DNA of 30,956 bases, from positions 1 through 30,956 of IMG/VR virus record IMGVR_UViG_3300036760_000156. The stretch is one strand, 5' to 3'. How positions within the stretch are numbered: the stretch's first letter is position 1; every line of letters begins with the position of its first letter. The notes under the pieces were generated by a model. It did no database searches. It saw nothing but the letters and a program-made list of their open reading frames with translations, and was not told where the DNA came from. The translations under genes and the position numbers were made by a program. The DNA is from a virus. Shown in pieces: positions 1 through 7,654 of this stretch.

Positions 1-172
1 CCTGATGCTCGGCGAACTTTTTACCCTCCTCAAAACCAAGATTGTATCCTGCTCTGGTCTCTTTATTGATTGGTGTTTTTTCACCTCGCAACGTCACTAT
101 ACACTCAGCACAGTACTGGGTACCGTCTTCATAATGACTCATCGGTCCTTGGCAAAAATTGCAGTACCACAT
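1..172 (-). CDS. Small zinc-ribbon protein, C-terminus outside the window
   Basis: The frame opens with ATG at 170-172 and runs off the left edge after 57 codons without a stop. The protein begins MWYCNFCQGP and has two CxxC pairs (CNFC near residue 4, CAEC near residue 21), the pattern of a small zinc-binding ribbon. The second half is charged and helical-looking. It follows the upstream gene by 9 nt, so it belongs to the same early operon. Function is unknown. Such small zinc proteins are common in phage replication operons, but nothing here names a partner. The frame is too short to be picked up by a length filter. Confidence 0.6.
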   Translation of the reverse strand, partial: MWYCNFCQGPMSHYEDGTQYCAECIVTLRGEKTPINKETRAGYNLGFEEGKKFAEHQ

Positions 173-181
173 AATCCAGTA

Positions 182-310
182 TCACTCCGCCTTCTTCACC
201 TTCGCGAGCCCGACGTATGCCCCGCACTTCTCGCAGATCGCGAACAGCGTCTGCGTCGCGCACTTCGGGCACTTCTTGAACTTCGTCGCCTTTTTCTCTG
301 GTGGTTTCAT
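182..310 (-). CDS. 42-residue zinc-ribbon protein
   Basis: ATG at 308-310 overlaps the TGA of the HNH-like gene upstream in an ATGA junction, which suggests translational coupling. The product starts MKPPEKKATKF and carries CPKC and CEKC separated by about 11 residues, a compact zinc ribbon with a lysine-rich surround that would suit nucleic-acid binding. No catalytic motif is visible. Role unknown; the position at the end of the recombination cluster suggests an accessory of DNA metabolism, by context only. Confidence 0.6.
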   Translation of the reverse strand: MKPPEKKATKFKKCPKCATQTLFAICEKCGAYVGLAKVKKAE

Positions 311-642
311 GAGTATTTTCTTATGAGCCGACTGCGCTCGCTCGCCCAGTCGACGCGTGGGTATTTTTTCTTCGCCTCCCGCAGATCCTCCTCGTCCATG
401 CGCACGAGCGCCTTGTAGCGGTTGAACTCCTTATCCAGTCCGCCGCCGCGGTGGTGGTGATAGCACACCGGCACGATCGCCCACCATTCGTTCACCTGCT
501 TACCGGCGTACATGAACGCATGCTCCCATTCGACGGCGCCCAAAAGGTGCGCACCGTTGCAGTCTTCGTTCATGTGTATGCACCTTCTCATTCCCGGATC
601 CGCCGCGATCCGCGCGCGCAGCTTTTTAGGTATCGGTCTCAT
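307..642 (-). CDS. HNH-like nuclease protein
   Basis: The gene starts at ATG 640-642, which overlaps the TGA of the exonuclease gene (ATGA, 4 nt). The longer frame upstream of this ATG is a shadow of the exonuclease. The 111-residue product has paired cysteines in the first half (RRCIHMNEDCNG), a WEHAF motif, and CYHHH shortly after. This order, a zinc pair, a histidine in WEH and a later C-HH group, resembles compact HNH/zinc nucleases encoded beside phage recombination genes. The motif is not canonical, so a recombination-associated zinc protein without nuclease activity is possible. Its place directly after the exonuclease supports a role in DNA recombination or joint-molecule processing, which is inference. 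Confidence 0.55.
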   Translation of the reverse strand: MRPIPKKLRARIAADPGMRRCIHMNEDCNGAHLLGAVEWEHAFMYAGKQVNEWWAIVPVCYHHHRGGGLDKEFNRYKALVRMDEEDLREAKKKYPRVDWASERSRLIRKYS

Positions 643-1241
643 AGCAGCTCCTCCTCGGTCACCTTTGCGATCCCCTCCCAGACGCGCTTCATGCGCACCA
701 TGAAGTTCAGGATCTGGCTCATGTTCCGCACGGTCATGTATCGGTGGATCGTCCCGGTCGCTTCGATCCGTCCGTACTCGCCCTTGGTCGTCTCGACGTG
801 CACGAGTTCGATGTCGTGCGGGATCTTCCCGGTCCGGCAGAACATGGCGATCGCGTAGAAGGTGATCTGCCCGAACCCGTCCACCTTGTGCTTCGACCAC
901 GGTTCCTGCCCGGTCTTGTACTCCTTGAACGCGCTCATATCCGCGCGCATCGTGTCCGGCTTGGCCAAAAGCGGTATCGGCCGCTGCCCGCGCCCGGTCT
1001 TCAGTTCTGCTTCAAGCGGCTTGTCCATGATCTCGAAGCGCGGGATCCGCTCCATGACGAGGTCGAGCACGGGGTCGCCGGTCGCTTCCCCATGCTCGAG
1101 CCCCTCGGCCATACCCCGGCCGAACGCCATGCCGCGGTTCACCGGCATCTTGTGGTCCTTCAGGTAGACCTGCTTCCAGCGCTCGATGCTGCGCTCGAAC
1201 AGATCCATTGATGACCATGAAAGGTAGTGACGCGGTCGCAT
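639..1241 (-). CDS. PD-(D/E)XK exonuclease (Red/YqaJ/Cas4-like)
   Basis: This 200-residue protein starts at ATG 1239-1241, two bases after the Bet stop codon; the longer frame upstream is a Bet shadow. A PD-(D/E)XK core is visible: KPD in PLLAKPDTM, followed by EYK in FKEYKTGQ, the acidic and lysine ligands of this nuclease fold. The N-terminus (RPRHYLSWSSMDLFERS) resembles the start of phage PD-(D/E)XK and RecB-like nucleases. Known role of the family: resection of dsDNA ends to give single strands for the paired annealing protein, here Bet. The tight Bet-Exo-HNH cluster with ATGA overlap indicates co-translation. Confidence is high for the fold and moderate for strict 5'-3' exonuclease activity. 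Confidence 0.8.
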   Translation of the reverse strand: MRPRHYLSWSSMDLFERSIERWKQVYLKDHKMPVNRGMAFGRGMAEGLEHGEATGDPVLDLVMERIPRFEIMDKPLEAELKTGRGQRPIPLLAKPDTMRADMSAFKEYKTGQEPWSKHKVDGFGQITFYAIAMFCRTGKIPHDIELVHVETTKGEYGRIEATGTIHRYMTVRNMSQILNFMVRMKRVWEGIAKVTEEELL

Positions 1242-1243
1242 AC

Positions 1244-2149
1244 CTATGCCGCCGGCGTCGAGGTCGTCTCGGGCAGCTTCACCGTCGCCGCCTTGATCTC
1301 CGCGATCCTCGAGTCGACCTTCTTGGCGAACTCGACCTTTTGTTCGTCGTCGTACTTGTCCGACTTGCTCATCTTTTCCCGGTAGCTCTCGAGCTGCGCC
1401 ACGTCGCACTTCTCGATCGCCTTGATCAGCGTGTCGTATGCCTTTTTGTTTTTCTGTTCATCGCCGTCCGCGCTCATCGCGCGGTCCATTTCCTCCTGCA
1501 CGTAAATCCCGCTCATGAGTGTCGGGAACGCCTTTCGAAGCGCGAGCGCCTCGGCGCATTTCCCGAGCATGAGGAACGGCCGGATGTGCCATTGTCCGCC
1601 CTTACGCTCGCCCGGGTAGTACTCGTTCCACCGAGCCGTCGCCGTGAACGCGTACCGCTGCCCGTCCACGACTTTGTAGACCGAGACGGTGGCCATTTCG
1701 GGGTGCGCGAGTCCGCGCTCCTCCTCCTTGCCGCCTGCCTTCACCTTGATCTGCGCGACCTTCTCGCCGGCGAATATCGGATCATCGTTCCCCGCGTACT
1801 TGCCGCCGTTCTCGGCGACCGCGCGCAGTCCGTCGATCCCGACGATGATCGAACGCCGCTCGACTCCCGCGCGGCTGTCCCAGAACGGCACGAGGTGCGC
1901 CTGCCGCATGAACGGATTGAGCCGCGCTCCTTTGCATACCTGGATGAACAGCCGCAGTTCGTCGTCGCTCGCATCTTTGGCCACCGTGCGCTTGATAAGT
2001 TCGATCTGCGCGCGCGTGAGCTTGCCGAACGCGTCGGCCGGCGCGATGTCCGTCCGCTCGATGACCGCGGCGACCGCCGCCATTTCCTTTTTTTCAGACG
2101 CGGGCGCCTCCTCGATTTTTTCGAGTTTCTTCTTCATAGGTGTTTTCAT
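1244..2149 (-). CDS. bet: Single-strand annealing protein Bet/RecT family
   Basis: A 301-residue phage recombination protein of the Bet type. Diagnostic segments are the central CKGARLNPFMRQAH stretch and the IDGLRAVAENGGKYAG stretch, followed by GKCAEALALRKAFP, all typical of Redβ-like annealing proteins. They anneal complementary strands exposed by the partner exonuclease encoded immediately downstream. The start at 2149 is supported by GGAGG four bases upstream, one of the few clear Shine-Dalgarno sites in the window. The C-terminal 70 residues are charged and variable. With the neighbouring DUF1351-like gene and SSB, the set forms a complete phage recombination module. Confidence 0.92.
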   Translation of the reverse strand: MKTPMKKKLEKIEEAPASEKKEMAAVAAVIERTDIAPADAFGKLTRAQIELIKRTVAKDASDDELRLFIQVCKGARLNPFMRQAHLVPFWDSRAGVERRSIIVGIDGLRAVAENGGKYAGNDDPIFAGEKVAQIKVKAGGKEEERGLAHPEMATVSVYKVVDGQRYAFTATARWNEYYPGERKGGQWHIRPFLMLGKCAEALALRKAFPTLMSGIYVQEEMDRAMSADGDEQKNKKAYDTLIKAIEKCDVAQLESYREKMSKSDKYDDEQKVEFAKKVDSRIAEIKAATVKLPETTSTPAA

Positions 2150-2160
2150 GATGCCTCCGT

Positions 2161-2778
2161 TTAGAATGATGCTAAGTCCGTCTCCTCCTCAACTATAACG
2201 CCGGGGATCATTTCCTGCCCGAACTTGTCGAGTGCGAGCGCGACCTTACGCACCAGCACCTCGTCGATCACCCAGTACCGATCCGGCACGAGCGCGGCGT
2301 CGGTGATCCGCGCGACTTTCCGTTTCGACATTCGAAGGGCTGAACCTTGGTCTGTCCTGACCGTCTTCTGCGCCTCCGGCAACGTCTCCATTTTCTTGAT
2401 CGCCGTCTCCGGTTTGATCTTGCCGCTCTCGACTTGCGCGGCGATCTTGGCCTCACTCGCGCGACGTTTTTCATCAGCCGCGATCATGTACTTCTTCGCC
2501 CGCAATTTCAGAACCTCCTCGGCGTTCTGGCACTTCTTGATGTAGGGGTCGTACTTTTCCCGCGCCTCCGCGATGATCGCCTTGGCCGGCGCGACGAACT
2601 TGTCCTTTTCGCTTTCGATGAACTTCTGGAGCGTCTTCACCTGTTTGATCCGGTCCGATGCGGCCTCCAGATCTTCGTCGCTCTCGACTTGGAACTCCTC
2701 GAGCATTTCCTCCATGCTCACGGCCTTCTGCTGGACGAGGGCGAACTGATCCGCCGTGTCCTCTTTTTTCTTTTGCAT
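2161..2778 (-). CDS. DUF1351-like coiled-coil protein of the recombination module
   Basis: 205 residues, rich in Glu, Lys and Ala, with long predicted helices and coiled coil over roughly residues 20-150. The C-terminus is a short globular part ending IPGVIVEEETDL. The sequence ITDAALVPDRYW before it matches the common ending of phage proteins that sit next to annealing proteins: V-x-D-x-x-x-x-P followed by IPGV. The gene lies immediately upstream of bet with an 11-nt gap. The family is thought to act with the annealing protein, but no enzymatic role is established and none is visible here. Start ATG at 2778 has no clear Shine-Dalgarno site. Confidence 0.65.
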   Translation of the reverse strand: MQKKKEDTADQFALVQQKAVSMEEMLEEFQVESDEDLEAASDRIKQVKTLQKFIESEKDKFVAPAKAIIAEAREKYDPYIKKCQNAEEVLKLRAKKYMIAADEKRRASEAKIAAQVESGKIKPETAIKKMETLPEAQKTVRTDQGSALRMSKRKVARITDAALVPDRYWVIDEVLVRKVALALDKFGQEMIPGVIVEEETDLASF

Positions 2779-2833
2779 AATTCGATAGGTGTTTTTCGTG
2801 ATTTAGGTTGTCTCGACCTTTGGCCTTTTTACG

Positions 2834-3103
2834 TCATGCCCGGGACACGCGCGCTCGGCAGTTCCGGCAGAACACCGCGTACCCCTCCGGATATCCGCGG
2901 CGCTTCAGCCAGTAGTAGAACTGGATCGAGTTGCGCTTTTTGGTCGCATCGTCGGTCGCCGAAACGATCAGCACCTCGTCCCTGGTATCGCCGCACTTTA
3001 TGCAGACGCTCCCATAGTGCTTGATACCCGCGAGCCGCATGCGCTCGTGGAACGCATGCTGTGCCTCCCTGTTTTTCTCTCGTTTTGAGTTATCCACAAT
3101 CAT
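2834..3103 (-). CDS. Degenerate HNH-like zinc protein
   Basis: 89 residues. Two zinc pairs are present, CIKC in the middle and CRNC at the end. The segment FYYWLKRRGYPEGYAVFCRNC closely resembles the ending of phage HNH proteins (Y/F-x-WLxxxGYPEGxxxLCxNC). In that family a catalytic DH sits between the two zinc pairs; here the equivalent place reads LIVSATDD and lacks the histidine. It is therefore probably a catalytically dead HNH fold kept as a DNA-binding zinc module. A TTGAAA-16-TATAAT promoter lies directly upstream with the ATG only 6 nt after the -10 hexamer, so the mRNA should be leaderless. Confidence 0.6.
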   Translation of the reverse strand: MIVDNSKREKNREAQHAFHERMRLAGIKHYGSVCIKCGDTRDEVLIVSATDDATKKRNSIQFYYWLKRRGYPEGYAVFCRNCRARVSRA

Positions 3104-3137
3104 ACCTATATTATACTCCGATAAAATAGAGTTTCAA
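3101..3137 (-). promoter_or_regulatory. Sigma70-type promoter giving a leaderless mRNA
   Basis: On the minus strand TTGAAA (3137-3132), a 16-nt spacer, and TATAAT (3115-3110). The ATG of the 89-residue gene is at 3103, so transcription would start at or within a base or two of the start codon. The -35 box overlaps the end of the helicase gene. Confidence 0.7.
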
Positions 3138-4720
3138 TTCGCCCTGTTGGTAATTTTTTTACTGATCCGCTCGAGGAAAACCCGCTGCGCGCTCTCGCTC
3201 GAAATATCCTTGCCCTCGAGCACCCGATCCATTACGTCCCGCTTGTAGTTCAGTATGTCGATCACGTCCTCCTCTATCGTATCCGGCACGACGTAGTAGT
3301 AGACGTTCACCGTTCCGGCCTGCCCGATCCGATGCGCGCGGTCCTCGGCCTGGTTGTGGATCTCGGGCGACCAGTCCATATCCGCGAACATGACGATCGA
3401 CGCCTCGGTGAGCGTGATCCCCACCCCGCCTGCTTTGATATTCGCAATGAACACGCGCACGTTCGGGTCTCTCTGGAAGCGGTCGACCGCGAGTTGCCGT
3501 TCATTCATGTCGTCCGCTCCCGTGAGCGTCACGCACCCGATCGGATCGCGCCCCTTCTCGCCCTTACCGAGTCCCGCGGCGATCTGTTTTATCGTCTCGG
3601 TGTACTGGCTGAACACGATCACCTTCTCGTCCTGCTCGGCCGCGTTTCTGATATCCGAGACGATCCGCGACACCTTGGCCTGTGAGCACACTTGCTTCAA
3701 CTTCTGGATCTCCACGAGGTGCCGCGCCATGATGATGTTGTCGATGCTCCTCTCTGGTATCGGGTTCGCTTCGACGAACGCGAGGTAGTTGTCCCAGGCC
3801 GTTTCGTATCGCGTGCTCCATTCCGAATCCATGACGTGTTCCATGACGCTCACGATCTTCGGCGGCAAGTCGAGCACGTCCTTTTTCTTCCGCCGGATCA
3901 TCGCGGTCTTCAGTACCTCGCGCAGCTCGTCGAGGTTCGTCGCGCCGCTCTCGTCGAGGAACCGGATCGGCGGGCCATACCGCCGGATGATCGTCTTCAA
4001 GTACGCACCGCAGTACCGCCGCGCGAAATGGGTGCGCACCCTCCCGAGCGGGTGCCCGATCGCGCGCAGCAAGTTGAACATTTCGATCGGTCGGTTCATG
4101 AGCGGCGTCCCCGTGAGCGCATAGACCTGCTTCATCTTCGGCGCGATCCCCTCGAACTTCGCGACCGTGCCGTCCTTGCGTTTCACCTTGCCGCCGACGA
4201 TACACGTCGCCCGGATGCTCTTGCCTTTGATGTAGTGCGCCTCGTCGAGTATAAGTGTCCCAACGATGCCGGTCCCGACCACTCCCTCGATCCACGGCAG
4301 CATCTTTTCGAGGATGTCGTAATTGATGATGAACCATGGCCGCTTTGAGTTCATGTACAGACCGCGCTCACTCTGGTGGATCCCTGTCACCTGTGTCAGC
4401 GCTTCTTCTCCCGTACTCACGATTTGCACGAACGCCTCCGGATAGGCATGCAATATTTCGCGCTTCCAGTTGATCTTGAGCGATGCCGGACAGACGATCA
4501 GTGCTCCGTCTCCAGAACCTTCACCGTTCGCCACGATCGCCTGAAGTGTTTTGCCTATCCCCATGGGGTCGGCGAGTATCACTCTCTTTTTGTCGATCAA
4601 GAACTTGATCCCTTCAACCTGGTGATCGAAGAGGCCGAACACTTTTTTCATCTCCATGCCAGTGTACTTTGGCGTGATCTGCTCTTGTAATGACGGATAG
4701 ATTTTCGGGTCGGTTATCAT
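3134..4720 (-). CDS. SNF2-family DEAH helicase/translocase
   Basis: About 528 residues. The SNF2 motifs are all readable: DHQVEGIKFL (Q-like), DPMGIGKT (Walker A, about residue 55), LDEAHYIKG (Walker B, DEAH near 160), ALTGTPLMN (motif III), VIVFSQYTE (motif IV), IKAGGVGITLTEA (motif V) and QAEDRAHRIGQ (motif VI). It resembles SMARCAL1-like phage helicases, ATP-driven dsDNA translocases used in replication-fork or recombination processing. Two ATGs are possible. I prefer 4720 (MITDPKIYP), because the ATG at 4732 lies inside a TATAAATG sequence that itself looks like a -10 box 11 nt before 4720. Starting at 4732 adds only four residues. Confidence 0.9.
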   Translation of the reverse strand: MITDPKIYPSLQEQITPKYTGMEMKKVFGLFDHQVEGIKFLIDKKRVILADPMGIGKTLQAIVANGEGSGDGALIVCPASLKINWKREILHAYPEAFVQIVSTGEEALTQVTGIHQSERGLYMNSKRPWFIINYDILEKMLPWIEGVVGTGIVGTLILDEAHYIKGKSIRATCIVGGKVKRKDGTVAKFEGIAPKMKQVYALTGTPLMNRPIEMFNLLRAIGHPLGRVRTHFARRYCGAYLKTIIRRYGPPIRFLDESGATNLDELREVLKTAMIRRKKKDVLDLPPKIVSVMEHVMDSEWSTRYETAWDNYLAFVEANPIPERSIDNIIMARHLVEIQKLKQVCSQAKVSRIVSDIRNAAEQDEKVIVFSQYTETIKQIAAGLGKGEKGRDPIGCVTLTGADDMNERQLAVDRFQRDPNVRVFIANIKAGGVGITLTEASIVMFADMDWSPEIHNQAEDRAHRIGQAGTVNVYYYVVPDTIEEDVIDILNYKRDVMDRVLEGKDISSESAQRVFLERISKKITNRAN

Positions 4721-4780
4721 GCTTATTTTCATTTATATGGTGGACGACTTCGCCTGCCTTGAGTCTTCTTCCAAGTATCC

Positions 4781-4832
4781 TTACTGTGTATTTTTTCTAT
4801 CACCCCGGGGGTGTAAGAACACTACACAGTAA
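4781..4832. repeat. Nested inverted repeat (52 bp)
   Basis: The outer arms TTACTGTGTA (4781-4790) and TACACAGTAA (4823-4832) are perfect 10-bp complements. Centred between them is CACCCCGGGGGTG (4801-4813), itself a near-perfect palindrome. The spacers are 10 and 9 nt, so the whole element is almost symmetric. It sits in the 154-nt gap between the ParB-like and helicase genes, upstream of the helicase. It could be a protein-binding site (operator or ParB-type site) or an RNA hairpin ending the parB transcript. No U-run follows on the minus strand, so a simple intrinsic terminator is unlikely. Confidence 0.6.
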
Positions 4833-4874
4833 TAGTAGACTGGAAAGTCCAATTTCCCGAACTCGCGACATACC

Positions 4875-6260
4875 CTACAGCTCCTTGATCGCTTCACGCA
4901 GCGATCCGTACCCGGTGTCGATCATCAGTTCGAACATGAGCCGCGCTTTCTCGACCTTGCCGAAACCGTCGGCCATTTTATGCACCGCTCCGCGATAGTC
5001 CCGCGTCTCTGATCCCCAGTCGTTCTTCTGCTTCTTGACCTCCAGCGCGTGACGCTTCGCTACGGTGCGGAACGCGTTAGCGCCGGTCTGCTCGAGCATG
5101 AGCGCGAGCGCGGCGTCCAGTTGCTTTTCGCCCATCGGCCATTTCACGTTAGCCAGCGCCGCCGCGAGTTTATTTTCCCGCGACGCTTCGGCCTTCTTGG
5201 CCGCTTTGATCTGTGCCTTGCGCTCGAGACGGCGGTTCTCCTGCTCTCCCGGCGTCAGTCCGTACTCTGATTTCATGGTGCCGTGCACCTCGCACTTCTT
5301 GTCGATGCAGATATCCACCGTCTGCCCCTGATCGGATCCGACCGCGATGATCGCGCCGATCACGTTCTTGCATCGGTCCTTTCCTTTTTTGGCGACCAGC
5401 GTGTACTCACTCCGGCTGATCGTTCCCTTCGCTCCCTCGCCGTATTCGCTCGAGACCGCTTTCAATTTTTCCGTCTTGATCCGGTCCGCGAGGTACGCGT
5501 CCATTTTCCGCTTCCAGCATTTCATGTCCGTGCATGCTCCCTCCTTTACGTCGCCGAACAGAGACGCGCGAGTCGGTTCGCACTCCACGCATTTGCCGAC
5601 CGCCTTCATGGTCTCGGCTGATTTCAACCACGGCTGCCGCTCGAGCGGCGAGTAGATATTGATCTCGATCCACGCCTTGAGTTCCTTCACGGTCGCGGGA
5701 TTGTATCCGTCGACCGCCCGAGAGAGCGCTATCGACTGGTCGCTATCCGAGAGTTTGGCGATCAGTACGGCGATCCCGTCGATGATCTTGCTGGTCCGGT
5801 ATGCGTCCGCGGCCTGCTTCCCGAGGTTAGTGAGGAACAGCCGCTGCTTCACGTACGTGTCGCTCTTGGCGACCTTCGCCGCCACGTTCGCGATATCGTA
5901 TTTCGACTCCTCGATCAGTTTCCGGTACAGCTCGCCTTCGTCGATCGGGTGGATGTCCTGCCGGTGCAGGTTCTCTACGATCTGCGCTTCACGCGCCTCG
6001 ATGTCGTTCATCTCGACCACCTGCGCCGATATCTCTTTGAGCCCTGCCGACTTCGCGGCCGCGAGCCGACGGTTCCCCGCGATCACCTCCCACTTCATCG
6101 ATCCGACTGCCGGATGTATCGCGCGCACGAGCACCGGCGTGAGCACGCCGGTTTCTTTGATGCTCGCTACGAGCTCGTCGAACTCTTTGCCTTCCGTCCG
6201 TCCTTTCGTGTTGGTCGCAGACTGCTTCGCGTCGGCGACTTTGATCGTCTTCAGTTCCAT
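4875..6260 (-). CDS. ParB/Spo0J-like protein with cysteine-rich C-terminal region
   Basis: 461 residues. The N-terminal ParB/sulfiredoxin-like nuclease fold shows VIAGNRRLAAAK (about residue 80) and VENLHRQDIHPIDEGE (about 115), the conserved ParB boxes. A helix-turn-helix region follows (IANVAAKVAKSDTYVKQRL). The middle carries a CVEC...ACTDMKCW cysteine cluster (about 225-250) seen in phage ParB-like proteins, and the C-terminal third is charged and helical. No parA gene is in view, so partitioning is not demonstrated. It may instead regulate transcription or organise replication. The nested palindrome just downstream is a candidate target. Start ATG 6260 is preceded by an A-rich stretch without Shine-Dalgarno. 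Confidence 0.8.
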   Translation of the reverse strand: MELKTIKVADAKQSATNTKGRTEGKEFDELVASIKETGVLTPVLVRAIHPAVGSMKWEVIAGNRRLAAAKSAGLKEISAQVVEMNDIEAREAQIVENLHRQDIHPIDEGELYRKLIEESKYDIANVAAKVAKSDTYVKQRLFLTNLGKQAADAYRTSKIIDGIAVLIAKLSDSDQSIALSRAVDGYNPATVKELKAWIEINIYSPLERQPWLKSAETMKAVGKCVECEPTRASLFGDVKEGACTDMKCWKRKMDAYLADRIKTEKLKAVSSEYGEGAKGTISRSEYTLVAKKGKDRCKNVIGAIIAVGSDQGQTVDICIDKKCEVHGTMKSEYGLTPGEQENRRLERKAQIKAAKKAEASRENKLAAALANVKWPMGEKQLDAALALMLEQTGANAFRTVAKRHALEVKKQKNDWGSETRDYRGAVHKMADGFGKVEKARLMFELMIDTGYGSLREAIKEL

Positions 6261-6413
6261 AAGGTATTTTTAGGTTTTTTAGCCCTCCGTGTTTTTCCCA
6301 TTCTGTTTTCCAGGATGCCGTTATTGAGCGAGCCATGTCCTTGTCGGCCGACTTCGAGAGCCGGATAGCGCGTCCGTCCGAACACCCCAGAAAATGGGCG
6401 CCCGGTCCGGATC
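6261..6413. other. Gap without a supported gene
   Basis: 153 nt. A minus frame from ATG 6336 (MARSITASWK) has no stop before 5989 and runs inside parB, so it is not convincing. No promoter matching the boxes elsewhere in the window is visible. An A-rich run lies just before the parB start. Confidence 0.4.
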
Positions 6414-6581
6414 CTACTTGGTCCGATCCGCGCGCATCATCTTGTCCTGGTATTTTTTCTCACCTTCGTAATCGTGACCCATGCACCCGCAGCACCGCGC
6501 GTTGCCGCCATCTCGGTTCATCATGAACTTACAGGCGTAGTGGGTCGCCCCCTTCTCGTGATCCTTTTCTACGTTTGGCAT
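6414..6581 (-). CDS. 55-residue cysteine-rich protein
   Basis: ATG at 6579-6581 in the recurring ACTATG context; stop TAG at 6414-6416. The product begins MPNVEKDHEKG. It has one cysteine near residue 17, a CCGC cluster near 30-33 and histidines (DHEK, THY, MGHD), so metal binding is likely. It falls below usual length cut-offs but has a normal start context and matches the series of small Cys-rich proteins in this operon. Function unknown. Confidence 0.5.
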   Translation of the reverse strand: MPNVEKDHEKGATHYACKFMMNRDGGNARCCGCMGHDYEGEKKYQDKMMRADRTK

Positions 6582-6769
6582 AGTCTTGGTCGGTTATCAG
6601 ATACCCCTGTGGTTCGGTCTTTTGCGTCTACGCGCGTTTTGGAGCCGCACCCCTCCTCGGATACCTTTTCGGGTCTTACCCCTCTCCTGCGCCCTCCTAT
6701 TGCCTCGGCGCCCGGTATATCAGGCGTCGGGCGGAAGTCGACCGTCTCCGGTCGCCCGCGGGCACCCAT
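6569..6769 (-). CDS. Possible small basic protein
   Basis: A 66-residue frame (MGARGRPETVDF) with GGAGG seven bases before the ATG, a better ribosome site than most genes here. It overlaps the frame upstream by 50 nt and the cysteine-rich gene downstream by 13 nt. The composition is rich in Arg, Gly and Pro with no recognisable motif, which is also what a chance frame in GC-rich DNA would give. Kept only because of its start signal. Confidence 0.3.
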   Translation of the reverse strand: MGARGRPETVDFRPTPDIPGAEAIGGRRRGVRPEKVSEEGCGSKTRVDAKDRTTGVSDNRPRLCQT

Positions 6770-6893
6770 TGCGATGCCTCCACCATGTCCGGGATCCGCA
6801 GCAGTTGTGGTTGTTTTCGGCCGGACTCCATGAACTCTCGCTACGCGTTCCGGCGAGCCCTTCCGCCTTGACCTTTTGCCATACGGTGATCAT
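6720..6893 (-). CDS. Possible 57-residue protein coupled to the HTH gene
   Basis: Its ATG overlaps the stop codon of the 113-residue gene upstream in an ATGA junction, the same arrangement as the exonuclease/HNH pair. The product (MITVWQKVKAEG) has NNHNCC and a later single Cys, with a Trp/Arg-rich tail. No family recognised. Overlap with the following frame means at most one of the two may be real. Confidence 0.4.
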   Translation of the reverse strand: MITVWQKVKAEGLAGTRSESSWSPAENNHNCCGSRTWWRHRNGCPRATGDGRLPPDA

Positions 6894-7231
6894 AGCAGCG
6901 GGTCGCTTGTCCGCTCTCCCTCGATCCGTTCGTACCCCGCGCGTTTCATGCCGGCCACGGCGAACAGTATCTTGCGCGCTCTGCCTTCGAGCGATCCGAT
7001 GAACTCGGTGAGCTCGGTCGCCGTGCGCGCGTACCAGTACCCCTCGCCGTCGGCGCAGATCGGCCAACCGTCCACCCGCAGGTTGTTGATGATCTCGCGC
7101 AATTCTTGTCCGCTCGCGACCTTGTCGAAGCCGGCCAGCAGTTTCGTGATGATCTCGTGTCCGAGGATCTGTTTCTTCTTCGTGTGCGGCCGGACCGCCT
7201 CAAGCACCGCGGTCTCTTTCATCGACAGCAT
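6890..7231 (-). CDS. Winged-helix/HTH-like protein
   Basis: 113 residues. The pattern of helices (ILGHEIITKLLAGF, then GQELREIINNLRVDGWPICADGEGYWYA) resembles a winged helix, with a helix pair followed by a short beta wing ending in a GYWYA strand; this is typical of small phage DNA-binding proteins in replication operons. It follows the preceding gene by 6 nt. A role as a replication or transcription accessory is inferred from fold and context. The start at ATG 7231 lies after an A-rich stretch (GGATAAAAATAT) without Shine-Dalgarno. An alternative start is the second Met (MKETAVLE). Confidence 0.55.
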   Translation of the reverse strand: MLSMKETAVLEAVRPHTKKKQILGHEIITKLLAGFDKVASGQELREIINNLRVDGWPICADGEGYWYARTATELTEFIGSLEGRARKILFAVAGMKRAGYERIEGERTSDPLL

Positions 7232-7237
7232 ATATTT

Positions 7238-7489
7238 TTATCCCTTCGTGCCGCCGGATGTCTGTCCTTCTTTGGCGCGGAGCCAGCCGATGTTCCGTCC
7301 GTTCCGCCAGGCGCGCATCGCAGTGGTCGCCACGAACTCGCGGAGTGCGTCCGACTGTTCCGGCGTGAGCTTGAACCGTTCGGCTACCGCGCGAACCTCG
7401 CCGGCGATCACGTCGAGGAACGGCCTCTCTTTCCGTTCGGCTCCGACTTCTTCGTTCACGTTCTTCTTCACCTTTTTTGCTTTTGGCAT
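7238..7489 (-). CDS. 83-residue basic/helical protein
   Basis: The start is placed at MPKAKKVKK (ATG 7487-7489); the longer frame would begin inside the upstream gene. The N-terminus is lysine-rich, followed by a helical region (FLDVIAGEVRAVAERFKLTPEQSDALREF) and a second helix ending in a GWLRAKEG stretch. The charge pattern suggests nucleic-acid binding. No family recognised. It sits between the zinc-finger gene and the HTH gene with gaps of 17 and 6 nt. Confidence 0.6.
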   Translation of the reverse strand: MPKAKKVKKNVNEEVGAERKERPFLDVIAGEVRAVAERFKLTPEQSDALREFVATTAMRAWRNGRNIGWLRAKEGQTSGGTKG

Positions 7490-7506
7490 GGTCGTAAAAT
7501 AAATGG

Positions 7507-7653
7507 TTAGGTCTTCTTGTGTTTCGCGCTGCACTCGGTGCAGAACTTGGATCCATGAGTCCGGTCGTGGTAACAGTCGTCATTCGCGCACTGGTTCATC
7601 GACGTCTTGGACTGCACCCGCTTCCCGCGCGCTCCTCGATTGCGTCTGAACAT
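7507..7653 (-). CDS. 48-residue zinc-finger protein
   Basis: ATG at 7651-7653 follows the ssb stop in a TGATATG junction, which also occurs at two other gene boundaries here (18306 and 11167). The product is basic at its N-terminus (MFRRNRGARGKR) and then has CANDDC...FCTECSAKH, giving C-x4-C and C-x2-C pairs. It is a likely zinc-bound nucleic-acid-binding peptide, coupled to SSB translation. Confidence 0.6.
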   Translation of the reverse strand: MFRRNRGARGKRVQSKTSMNQCANDDCYHDRTHGSKFCTECSAKHKKT

Positions 7654-7654
7654 A

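Noticed and set aside
5-418. Plus-strand open frame of 137 codons at the left edge
   Set aside because: It lies opposite three minus-strand genes with stop-start overlaps and zinc-ribbon motifs; no ribosome site or recognisable protein.
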